64,000 nt of DNA from Algoriphagus ratkowskyi (GTDB taxonomy: Bacteria > Bacteroidota > Bacteroidia > Cytophagales > Cyclobacteriaceae): assembly GCF_002150505.1 (NCBI RefSeq), contig NZ_MSSV01000009.1, forward strand, positions 62,001 to 126,000, given 5' to 3'. The position numbers and the translations under genes were made by a program. Of this stretch, positions 1-7,747 are shown one piece after another (positions within the stretch are counted from its first letter, which is position 1; every line of letters begins with the position of its first letter). The notes beneath the pieces are model-generated. The model had not been told where the DNA came from, did not search any database, and worked only from the letters and a program-made list of their open reading frames with translations.

Positions 1-2361
1 GTTAATATTTAAGATCACCTCTGGATTCCCCAATGACAAATCTGACTTCAATTCTTCAACACCAGGAACATTTTGATCATTGAGGTATTCCTTGGTTTTA
101 TTGACAAAAGCAATTAGCTGATCGTAATCTTCACCCGCAAACTCCAAATTGATTGCCTTCCCTACTGGAGGACCATTGCTTTGTTTATCTACAGTCACAA
201 GTACGCCCGGGTATTTATCCGCCAGCACTCGGATCTTCTCCATGGCGCCGTTGGTATTAATCCCCTGTCTGTCTATATAGTCCACAAAACCTATGGTGAT
301 CTTAGCTTTGTGTGGCGTAGGCTGACCACTTGGTCCTTCCATAGGATCGCCCGTTCCTTCTCCCACTTGAGAGATTACCGATTCCAAAATATTGGTATAC
401 TCATCGAGTGCTTCCATTAGCTCATCTTCCATTACATCCACAAATTCATTCGTGGCCTCGATGTCCGTACCTATAGGAAACTCAATAAAAACGTTTACCA
501 ATTGAGGCTGATTGTCCGGAAAGAAAAGCACCTGAGGAGCCCTCACAACCAGCAAAACTAATGACAGAACAAGCAATAGAACTGTACCGCCAAGAAAAGC
601 ATACGGCTTTTTCCCATTAAGGGCATACAATAAAGATGACTCGTAGAAATTCTCCATCTTGACCAGAAAAACTGTCTGGAACCAACGGATAGCTCTTCTA
701 AGAACGAACACATTGAAAATAGTCAGCACACAAACAATCAGCATTAAGGACCCCATAGCCACCCATCCAATGATGTAAAACAAGGCGGAGAGAATTAGAA
801 ATACTCCAGCTACAATAATCGATTTCTGCTTGGGCTTATTCACGCTCACGTCTTCCACTTTCATGAAAAGTGCTGTCAAAACCGGATTGATTACTAAGGC
901 TACAAAAAGAGAAGATGACAGCACAATTATCAAAGTGATCGGGAGGAATTTCATAAACTCACCTACCGTATCCTGCCAAAATGCTAAAGGTAGAAAGGCC
1001 GCCAAGGTAGTAGCTGTAGACGTTATAATCGGCCAAGCAACTTCTCCTACGCCTTCTTTTGCCGCTTGAGTCGCACTTTTTCCTTCAGACATCAGTCGGT
1101 AAATATTCTCTACCACCACGATCCCGTTATCTACAAGCATACCTAATGCTAGGATCAAGGAGAATAGCACCATGAGGTTTAGCGTAATCCCAAATGCATT
1201 CAATATCAGGAATGAGATAAACATGGAAAGCGGAATTGCTATTCCCACAAAAAGTGCATTTCTAAATCCTAGGAAGAACATCAACACCAATACCACCAAG
1301 ATTACCCCGAAGATGATAGAGTTTTCCAAGTCACTTACTTGAAGTCTCGTAGCCTTGGACTGATCATTAGTAATACTAATCTCTAGATCCGGAGGGAATC
1401 TATTTGCTTTGGTTTTATCGATTATCTCCTTGATTTTATCAGCTGCATAGAGCAAATTCTCACCACTTCTTTTTACTACGTTTATCGTCACTACTGGGAG
1501 ATTCTTACTTCTAGCGTAGCTAGTTCTCTCTTTGTATGTATCCTTTACCTCTGCTACATCTCTGAGGTAGACAATCTTCTGACTATCTGTTTTGACAATG
1601 ATATTCAGGATTTCCTGAGGGTCGGTAAACTCGCCATCGATACGAAGCGTGCGTTGAAAATCTCCCGATCGAATATTACCACCAGAAATAGTCACGTTTT
1701 CTGTTTGAATTGCTGTAGCGATATCATTAAAACTTACCCCTACTGATTCCATTTTATAGGGATCAGCATTGATTTGAATTTCTCTTTCAACAGTTCCAGC
1801 TAAGTCAGCTTTCGATATTTCGGAGAGTTTCTCAATTTCATCCTCTAGGTACTCACCAAATTTTTTCAGTTCCGCCTCAGAATAATTTCCTGAGATATTT
1901 ACATTCATGATCGGGAAATCCGACGTATTGATTTCCAATACATTAGGATCTTGATCTAGGTCTGTTGGCAACTCACTTTTGGACTTGTCCACAGCATCCT
2001 TTACATCCTGAATCGCCTTAGAGATCTCCACGCCAGGGTTGAACTCAACTACAATAGAAGAGAAATCCTGAACAGAGGTTGAGGAGATGTTTTTCACATC
2101 GTTCAGAGACTTCAGCTCTTTCTCTATAGGTCTAGTAATCAGATTTTCCATATCCACTGGTGAATTACCAGGATAAGGCGTTCCTACGTAAACTGTAGGT
2201 ATTACAATCTCAGGAAAGCTTTCCTTCGGCATGTTGCGATATGCACTCAAGCCAAGGAAGGTAATAATCAGCGTAAGAATCACCACTGAGGTGGAATTAT
2301 CCACCGACATACTGGATAATCCGAACTCGCGTGTTTTTATTGGTTTTTGATTTTCCGCCAT
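1..2361 (-). CDS. RND efflux permease, C-terminus cut by window edge
   Basis: Inner-membrane proton-driven drug/solute pump of the AcrB superfamily. About 787 residues are visible, and the usual 1040-1150 means roughly the last quarter lies left of the window. Reading from ATG at 2361 gives MAENQKPIKTREFGLSSMSV, a first membrane helix (VVILTLIITFLG), the periplasmic porter region, and a TM4-like motif LVDNGIVVVENIYR. That motif has one Asp followed by Asn where AcrB has two Asp; VDN variants occur in other RND pumps. It starts 4 bp after the stop of the membrane-fusion gene, so it is the last visible gene of a TetR-TolC-HlyD-RND operon. The substrate cannot be told. It is probably the HAE type and not the metal type. 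Confidence 0.93.
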   Translation of the reverse strand, partial: MAENQKPIKTREFGLSSMSVDNSTSVVILTLIITFLGLSAYRNMPKESFPEIVIPTVYVGTPYPGNSPVDMENLITRPIEKELKSLNDVKNISSTSVQDFSSIVVEFNPGVEISKAIQDVKDAVDKSKSELPTDLDQDPNVLEINTSDFPIMNVNISGNYSEAELKKFGEYLEDEIEKLSEISKADLAGTVEREIQINADPYKMESVGVSFNDIATAIQTENVTISGGNIRSGDFQRTLRIDGEFTDPQEILNIIVKTDSQKIVYLRDVAEVKDTYKERTSYARSKNLPVVTINVVKRSGENLLYAADKIKEIIDKTKANRFPPDLEISITNDQSKATRLQVSDLENSIIFGVILVVLVLMFFLGFRNALFVGIAIPLSMFISFLILNAFGITLNLMVLFSLILALGMLVDNGIVVVENIYRLMSEGKSATQAAKEGVGEVAWPIITSTATTLAAFLPLAFWQDTVGEFMKFLPITLIIVLSSSLFVALVINPVLTALFMKVEDVSVNKPKQKSIIVAGVFLILSALFYIIGWVAMGSLMLIVCVLTIFNVFVLRRAIRWFQTVFLVKMENFYESSLLYALNGKKPYAFLGGTVLLLVLSLVLLVVRAPQVLFFPDNQPQLVNVFIEFPIGTDIEATNEFVDVMEDELMEALDEYTNILESVISQVGEGTGDPMEGPSGQPTPHKAKITIGFVDYIDRQGINTNGAMEKIRVLADKYPGVLVTVDKQSNGPPVGKAINLEFAGEDYDQLIAFVNKTKEYLNDQNVPGVEELKSDLSLGNPEVILNIN

Positions 2362-2365
2362 CTTA

Positions 2366-3499
2366 TTACTGCTGAGCTACGTTCACGTTGAAATTATCTC
2401 CTACTTCTCGAAAGCCTTTGTCTACAAGCACTTCGTTCCCTTCTATTCCTTTTAGGATTTCGGTATCCCTGTCAAAACTTTTCCCTCTTTCCACATACTT
2501 TTTCTTGGCTACTCCACCCTCAACCACAAAAATGTAATCACCTCTATTATCACTTAGTATAAGATAACTCGGCACAATGACTGCATCATTATTTTCGTAA
2601 TCCTGAATCTTTAAAACAGAAATCATATTCGGTTTTACCATTGGAATCCTTGGCAGAAAAACTTCCACTTTGAAGGTTCTATTGTTAGAGTTGATGATGG
2701 CACCTACAGCAGACACTTTAGTTTGTAGCGACTGATTGATTGAAGGAAAACTTACATCTACAGAATCTCCTTTGGAAAGTACTCCAACGTATGACTCAGA
2801 AATATCTGCTTCAATAAATAGATCACTATCACCCACAAACTGAAACATGGAGGCACCTGGCTGTACTAATTCTCCCAATCTTACCTGAACAGTTTCGATA
2901 GTTCCTGCGAAGGGAGCACGAATTATAGCTTTCGCAAGCTCAGTCTTCACAGAGGCAAGATTTCTTTCCAAACCTTCCTTTCTATTTTTTGCTTCCAAAA
3001 ACTGTACTTCTGTACCGATTTGCTGATTCCAAAGTCGTTCTTGCTTTTCAAATAAGGTATTGGCCAGATCCATGTTATTCTCCAATTCATCTATAGATCT
3101 CTGAATAGACTCGGAATCAATACGTGCCAGAACAGCGCCTTTTTCCACTCTCATACCTTCTACAGCTGGCACTTCAAGGATTCTACCAGATGTTTCAGCA
3201 CTGATATTCACATTTTTCTTAGAAAGTACAGAACCTGTCACTTCTACATAATGCTCAAACCTTCCCCTCTTCGCCTGAGCTGTGGTAATGAGAATTGATT
3301 TCTGATTCGCTTTTGCATAGTCAGGATCAAGTTGCATCAACTCCGCTTCAATTTCTTTTATCTGATTGGCGATTTCGTTTGACTCAGTCTTAAGACTCTC
3401 CAGTTCAGCTTTTTTAGCTTCCACTCCTTCTTCTTTGGCACAGGAAAGAGCCAAGAAGGCTAGCGCAATTAGTGGTAAAAATCTATGTGTTACTTTCAT
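2366..3499 (-). CDS. RND efflux periplasmic adaptor (HlyD/MFP family) lipoprotein
   Basis: 377-aa membrane-fusion subunit linking the RND permease to the TolC channel. The N-terminus has a signal peptide ending in LALSCAKEEG, a lipobox with Cys20, so it is probably membrane-anchored. A coiled coil follows (KKAELESLKTESNEIANQIK), then a barrel-sandwich hybrid (GRILEVPAVEGMRVEKGAVL), a second helical hairpin around residues 130-185, the returning lipoyl half (IIRAPFAGTIETVQV) and beta-barrel and membrane-proximal domains. This is the standard AcrA/MexA order and length. It sits between tolC and the permease on the same strand. Confidence 0.93.
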   Translation of the reverse strand: MKVTHRFLPLIALAFLALSCAKEEGVEAKKAELESLKTESNEIANQIKEIEAELMQLDPDYAKANQKSILITTAQAKRGRFEHYVEVTGSVLSKKNVNISAETSGRILEVPAVEGMRVEKGAVLARIDSESIQRSIDELENNMDLANTLFEKQERLWNQQIGTEVQFLEAKNRKEGLERNLASVKTELAKAIIRAPFAGTIETVQVRLGELVQPGASMFQFVGDSDLFIEADISESYVGVLSKGDSVDVSFPSINQSLQTKVSAVGAIINSNNRTFKVEVFLPRIPMVKPNMISVLKIQDYENNDAVIVPSYLILSDNRGDYIFVVEGGVAKKKYVERGKSFDRDTEILKGIEGNEVLVDKGFREVGDNFNVNVAQQ

Positions 3500-3513
3500 A
3501 TGATTACAATTTG

Positions 3514-3650
3514 TTTTTTAACTGTCATATGGAATCTCGCAAGGCTTTTTGTTATGCCTGTTTGTGGCTTATGAGTCTTGCTCGATTTCAACTGATGATA
3601 TTTTTTTTTAACTGTCATCCCGATTACTATCGGGAGAAATCTCGTATAGG
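3514..3650. repeat. Two REP-like half-copies between adaptor and tolC genes
   Basis: The 254-bp gap between the adaptor and tolC genes holds two tandem sequences that both begin T-run + AACTGTCAT. The first continues TGGAATCTCGCAAGG (from 3514). The second contains a palindrome CCCGAT-TACT-ATCGGG at 3619-3634, followed by AGAAATCTCG. The same TCAT..GGAATCTCGCA string recurs at 18545 and 42645, and the same six-base palindrome arms recur at 18176-18191. This is a dispersed non-coding repeat family. The small ORF across it looks fortuitous. Confidence 0.6.
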
Positions 3651-3753
3651 AAACTCATCCTAATGTGGGATGGTTTGCAGCTACTTGATTTCATGATTTT
3701 TTTGATAATGTGGTAGTTGTTTACTTCTCTTTAGGCAAAAAAGGAAGGTTAGG

Positions 3754-5133
3754 TTAATCGTTAATTCCCTCTTTTAATATTCCAAGAGCCTTTTCCAAAT
3801 CTACTTTGGAAATCAATCCATCGTAAAGTGCGCCTAGGTAATTGATTTCTGATTCTATCAATGCAGCATCTGCTTCCACCACCTCTAGGTTAGAGCCCAC
3901 ACCTTCATTGTATTTAATTTTTGAAATATCATATACTTCTTGCGCCAAGGCCATATTCTCCTTTTGCACATTCATGATATTCAAATCATTCTTCAAATTA
4001 GTTTTAGCTTGAAAAATCTCGAGAGAGATATTATCATCTAGAAAATAACGTTGATTATTCAATTGATCCAGTTGGATACGGTTTCTCTGGATACGCGCAC
4101 TTTTCAAAAAGCCATCAAAAATTGGAATTTGCATCGTGACACCTAGTAGTGAGCTACTAAACCAATTTCGATTATCATAGATGTTACCCAACTCATTGGA
4201 GGCGCCAGATCGCTGATAGTTTGCATTAAGTGTGATTTTTGGAATGTATTGCACCGTATTATTTCTCAAATCCAGTCCCACTAATTCTAAATTTTTCTCC
4301 AGTTGACTGACTTCCACTCTTGTCACTCCTTCCATAGTCAACAACTGATTCAATTGATCTCCAGGATTTAAATCTGCTAAGGTTTCTGTAATCAGAATAT
4401 CATAATCTTTAGGTAGGCCCATTTGAATTTTCAGCAATTGCTTACTGATCTCATAGGCGGTGCGGCTGCGCTCTACCTGGGTGTAAGTGTTGTTACGCTG
4501 AACTTGGATTCGCGACACATCAATTTTTTCCGCTAATCCAGCCTCATAGATTGCTTTGGTTTCATCCAAAAGTGAATCAATCCTCGTGAGATTAGCCTCA
4601 GCAAGTTTGATACGTTCTTTATTCACCAAAACGCCAAAATAGGCTTTCTTCACATTTACGAGAACATCATTCTCAGTTTTAATCCTATCATATTCTGTAA
4701 GCTCACGAAGGGTTTTTGAAGCTCTCAATCCGACAAAGAAAGATCCATCAAACAGCATCTGACTCGCAGTCACTCCCAAACCCGATTGATAGCTTACACC
4801 AAATCTTGCTGGAATTACATCCGAGTCAATACTTGGATCTCCGAAAGGAGGCTCATTTGGAAGAAAGATCACCTGAATAGCAGGATTGTAATTGAAATTA
4901 AATGATCCATTAATCTGGGGAAGACCTTTGGACAACTCCTCTTTCACCGTAGTCTCGGCTATTAAAAGCTCCAACTTGGCATTCTTCGCATCCACATTAT
5001 TCTCCAAAGCATACTCAAGAGTCTCCTTAAGATTGAGTTGTAGCGTCTCCCTGGGCGGAGCTTCTTGTGCAGTAGCTTGTAACTTGAATAAACTCAAGGC
5101 AATAACTACTAAATAAATCTTTGATTTAAACAT
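3754..5133 (-). CDS. TolC-family outer-membrane efflux protein
   Basis: 459 aa. A Sec signal peptide (MFKSKIYLVVIALSLFKLQATAQ) is followed by two outer-membrane efflux repeats typical of TolC/OprM: long amphipathic helices such as LKETLEYALENNVDAKNAKLEL and the late ISKIKYNEGVGSNLEVVEA signature with its conserved YxxG. No lipobox is seen. It exports the substrates delivered by the adaptor and RND pump encoded just downstream. It lies 42 bp after the tetR gene on the same strand, and the adaptor begins 254 bp further on after a repeat-bearing gap. Confidence 0.93.
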   Translation of the reverse strand: MFKSKIYLVVIALSLFKLQATAQEAPPRETLQLNLKETLEYALENNVDAKNAKLELLIAETTVKEELSKGLPQINGSFNFNYNPAIQVIFLPNEPPFGDPSIDSDVIPARFGVSYQSGLGVTASQMLFDGSFFVGLRASKTLRELTEYDRIKTENDVLVNVKKAYFGVLVNKERIKLAEANLTRIDSLLDETKAIYEAGLAEKIDVSRIQVQRNNTYTQVERSRTAYEISKQLLKIQMGLPKDYDILITETLADLNPGDQLNQLLTMEGVTRVEVSQLEKNLELVGLDLRNNTVQYIPKITLNANYQRSGASNELGNIYDNRNWFSSSLLGVTMQIPIFDGFLKSARIQRNRIQLDQLNNQRYFLDDNISLEIFQAKTNLKNDLNIMNVQKENMALAQEVYDISKIKYNEGVGSNLEVVEADAALIESEINYLGALYDGLISKVDLEKALGILKEGIND

Positions 5134-5175
5134 GATATAATTCTAAAAGGATCTTTTCTCTGTTAATTACTAGGG

Positions 5176-5802
5176 TTAGACTGTTTCTATTCCCTGTGTT
5201 ATTTTATCTGACTTTTGCTTCTGCAAATAAGCCTGTCTGCCTTTTTCGGTAAATATTCCATGGAGGAAATGATCCAACATTTCTAAGTGAAGCGTTAAAA
5301 GGCTAAATTCTTTATTAGCAGAGCTCTGGCTCATCATGGTGGCGCTAATTTGATCCACCCTCATATTTGCTAAAATCTTTGCGTTGATCTCTGGACGAAA
5401 GTAGCCAAGTCGCTTGCCTTTTTCAATGACACCGACGATGTCTGTCACAATAATTTCTTCCTTAAACTCATTAAACATTTTCCATACTTCAGGGAAGTAT
5501 TTCTGAATTTCGAGCAGAGCCATAGGATTCAAGTTTGCAAAACGCTCACGAACAATCTTGGAAGTATAAACTAAATGCTCTATTACTCCATCCTCACCGG
5601 CCATCACTTTGTTTAACACGTATTGATCTTCTTGCAAAACCTTTGTGAAGGCATCTTTGACAAGTTGCTTTTTATCTTTGAATTCTTGATAAATAGTCTT
5701 TTTGGAAATCCCCGCCAAGCGTGCAATATCCTCCATAGTAATGGCCCTAACTCCATACTGGCTAAACTGTTCGCTTGCAATACCTAAAATCTTATCTCTC
5801 AT
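5176..5802 (-). CDS. TetR-family transcriptional regulator
   Basis: 208 aa. The N-terminal helix-turn-helix is clear: AITMEDIARLAGISKKTIYQ followed by EFKDKKQLV, about residues 19-48. The rest is a helical ligand-binding domain with no close signature. It is the first gene of the efflux operon, 42 bp before tolC. A perfect 9-bp inverted repeat at 5839-5866 overlaps its own predicted promoter, so autorepression with control of the whole operon is the simplest reading (inference). Confidence 0.93.
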   Translation of the reverse strand: MRDKILGIASEQFSQYGVRAITMEDIARLAGISKKTIYQEFKDKKQLVKDAFTKVLQEDQYVLNKVMAGEDGVIEHLVYTSKIVRERFANLNPMALLEIQKYFPEVWKMFNEFKEEIIVTDIVGVIEKGKRLGYFRPEINAKILANMRVDQISATMMSQSSANKEFSLLTLHLEMLDHFLHGIFTEKGRQAYLQKQKSDKITQGIETV

Positions 5803-5829
5803 CTACTCATTTCCACTTATTATGCGATG

Positions 5830-5866
5830 CAAAACTACGGAAACTTTGAACAACACAAAAGTTTCC
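5830..5866 (-). promoter_or_regulatory. Predicted promoter and TetR operator of the efflux operon
   Basis: Reading leftward, TTTTG (5860-5856), an 18-base spacer and TAGTTTTG (5837-5830) fit the Bacteroidetes -33 TTTG / -7 TAnnTTTG promoter form. An inverted repeat GGAAACTTT-N10-AAAGTTTCC (5839-5866) overlaps the -33 element and ends just before the -7 element, the classic geometry for a repressor site. The tetR start codon is 28 bp downstream of the -7 box. Confidence 0.6.
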
Positions 5867-6064
5867 ACCGTCTCAAAAACGAACAATCTTCGGTGTTAAA
5901 AGAAAAATTATATAGAAAAGCGTGCGAAAATGGACATTAAGTTGCTCTATTAGAATTTAAGATGGTAGAAAGTTAAAAGTAAGTAGCAAGACATAAGTAT
6001 CAAGACTTTAGATTTTAGACAGGTTTGGTTCAAGTCTTTAGAGTGTCTGATTCAAAAGAGTGCC

Positions 6065-6188
6065 TGGTTCAAGTCTTTAGACTTGGACCACAGCAATGAA
6101 GTCTCCTGACTTCCGTTTCAATTTTAAACTATAGCAGTCTGAAGACTGCATTGGAAATAGACACAAGTAATGAGACTTGCGCCAATTA
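6065..6188 (+). repeat. RAYT-associated four-hairpin repeat, unit 1
   Basis: A ~124-bp module with four short palindromes in series: CAAGTCT-TT-AGACTTG, GAAGTC-TCCT-GACTTC, GCAGTCT-GA-AGACTGC and CAAGT..TGAGACTTG, ending GCGCCAATTA. All hairpins are built on the same AAGTC/GACTT core. The string AAGTCTTTAGAGTGTCTG precedes this copy, and a near-identical string precedes unit 4. The upstream stretch 5870-6064 has only low-complexity AAGT/AAGACT-like sequence and no gene. Confidence 0.8.
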
Positions 6189-6205
6189 AGTATAATAAAC
6201 AAGTC

Positions 6206-6304
6206 TGGTTCAAGTCTTCAGACTTGGACCACAGCAATGAAGTCTCCTGACTTCCATTTCATTTTCAAACCATAGCAGGCTGAAGACTGCATTAAACCCA
6301 ATTA
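6206..6304 (+). repeat. RAYT-associated four-hairpin repeat, unit 2 (truncated)
   Basis: Same module as unit 1 in the same orientation, with the first three hairpins present (third one altered to GCAGGCTGAAGACTGC). The fourth hairpin is missing and the unit ends at AACCCAATTA. It abuts the stop codon side of the transposase gene starting at 6310. Confidence 0.8.
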
Positions 6305-6309
6305 GTCAA

Positions 6310-6864
6310 CTATTGAATATGAATCACATCAATCAATTTTTCTGGAAAACCTGCATAGCTTGATGCGCTGCTATAGACATAATCCTCAGCTGAATACACC
6401 AATCCGGCAATTACTGGATTCTGGTGTATGTAATGGAGACATCTACTGATCCTTTCATTTGTATTTAGCTCAATAGGATGATTATGTTGTTGCCATAATT
6501 GAAAATTCGTGTTGTTTGAGTTTTTTGCCCCCGCTTTCCTAAAATGATCAAGCAAAAACTCTTTTCTGCTTTCATCTTGGCTGGTCTGGATACATTTAAG
6601 TATTTCTGTAGCAGTAAATTTTTTGAAGTCACGTATAATTGCCTCGATGGTTGGTTCACTGTTTCTGCCAATGATCAAATGAATATGACTTGACATGATG
6701 CTAAATGCACACAAGTCCAAGCCTTTATTGTTTTGGCAGTATTTTAAAGATTCTATCAGGATATCTCTATAGTGCTTTCGAGTGAAGAGATCTATCCATT
6801 CTACTATCGTGAAAGTGACAAAATATAGTTTCTCCTGATCTCTGATTTTGTATTTTCTGCTCAT
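6310..6864 (-). CDS. REP-associated tyrosine transposase (Y1/HUH family)
   Basis: 184 aa, full length for a Bacteroidetes RAYT. It shows the HUH metal-binding pair in IMSSHIHLIIG (His60, His62) and the conserved C-terminal block YIHQNPVIAGLV followed by DYVYSSASSY. RAYTs nick single-stranded REP hairpins and are thought to spread them. The gene is bracketed by four copies of a hairpin module (units 1-4), the expected setting. At the helix position where the second RAYT of this window has FKKYTS, this one has FKKFTA (Phe83), so the candidate catalytic Tyr is absent at that place. Other tyrosines (145, 162, 164) remain, and which one acts here is not certain. Confidence 0.88.
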   Translation of the reverse strand: MSRKYKIRDQEKLYFVTFTIVEWIDLFTRKHYRDILIESLKYCQNNKGLDLCAFSIMSSHIHLIIGRNSEPTIEAIIRDFKKFTATEILKCIQTSQDESRKEFLLDHFRKAGAKNSNNTNFQLWQQHNHPIELNTNERISRCLHYIHQNPVIAGLVYSAEDYVYSSASSYAGFPEKLIDVIHIQ

Positions 6865-6944
6865 TTAAAAAATGATTTGGCAACTACTAGTAAGTTACTT
6901 AAAAGTGAACTATAATTTTTCATGAAATAGGTATATATCGTATC

Positions 6945-7067
6945 TGGTTCAAGTCTTCAGACTGGACCTACAATAATGAAGTCTCCTGACTTCTATTTCA
7001 TTTTCAAACCATAGCAGTCTGAAGACTGCATTGGGTTAGGCACAAGTCATGAGACTTGCGCCAATTA
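6945..7067 (+). repeat. RAYT-associated four-hairpin repeat, unit 3
   Basis: Same ~120-bp module, upstream of the transposase gene. The first hairpin is slightly decayed (CAAGTCTTCAGACTGG). The second (GAAGTCTCCTGACTTC), third (GCAGTCTGAAGACTGC) and fourth (CAAGTCATGAGACTTG) are intact, ending GCGCCAATTA. Confidence 0.8.
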
Positions 7068-7100
7068 GGGTCTTTAGAGTGTCTGATTCAAAAGAGTGCC

Positions 7101-7223
7101 TGGTTCAAGTCTTCAGACTTGGACCACAGCATTGAAATCTCCCGACTTACGTTTCAATTTCAAACCGTAGCAGTCTGAAGACTGCATAGGAATAGGCACA
7201 AGTCATGAGACTTGCGCCAATCA
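7101..7223 (+). repeat. RAYT-associated four-hairpin repeat, unit 4
   Basis: Fourth copy, same orientation, preceded by the same leader (GTCTTTAGAGTGTCTGATTC) as unit 1. Hairpins one, three and four are intact. The second is altered to GAAATCTCCCGACTTAC. The following 7224-7690 holds no gene that I can support. Confidence 0.8.
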
Positions 7224-7719
7224 AGGCTTAACTGTGAATTGGATTTTAAACCTTTAGAACCATACTTTATCAGTCAAAAATGACTATAATAGGTATCTTA
7301 GTAAGCTAGGCAGCAGGTAACAGTTTATCCTTTAAACTTAATTCTAACTCATGTTTCCAACTTCGTCACTTTATCACAGAGCTTTTCGTTTTCCAAAAAC
7401 GTATATGAGACGCAGGAAATTTCTTGCTTCAATGGTAGTCAGCTCACCTGGCATAATCAGGCCTAAGACGAAAGGATGGTTTCTTTTTTTTAAAGATAAA
7501 TTGGTTTCAAAAACACGGGAAATTTGAATAAAAAAGCAATCTCATCTGATTAAGCCTCTTGCTTCGTTCACAAAAATTTGAAACAGGTTACACCTCCTCA
7601 CAAGGACGAGCACCTATAAATTGTCACTGTAACTTGTGACTGATCACTATATTTCCCTTCCCGCAGCAGTGGACACGTTATTTCCATTTTCAAATTTTTC
7701 AATCTACGCCTCAATTCCG

Positions 7720-7727
7720 TACCTTTG
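7720..7727 (+). promoter_or_regulatory. Candidate purL promoter -7 element
   Basis: TACCTTTG fits the Bacteroidetes -7 consensus TAnnTTTG and ends 20 bp before the purL ATG. The expected -33 TTG is only approximated (TTC at 7698-7700, 19 bases upstream). It is the only good match close to the start. Confidence 0.4.
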
Positions 7728-7747
7728 AAGCTTACCAGCCAAAGGAC

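Noticed and set aside
3472..3663. 63-aa frame across the adaptor-tolC gap
   Set aside because: It is made of two dispersed repeat copies and lacks coding character.
1..5802. Heavy-metal (CusA-type) efflux system
   Set aside because: No metal-binding Met or His clusters seen in the adaptor or permease. A drug-type RND system is the safer reading.
6065..7223. CRISPR array
   Set aside because: Repeats are 100-124 bp, few, rich in internal palindromes and not separated by uniform spacers. No cas genes.
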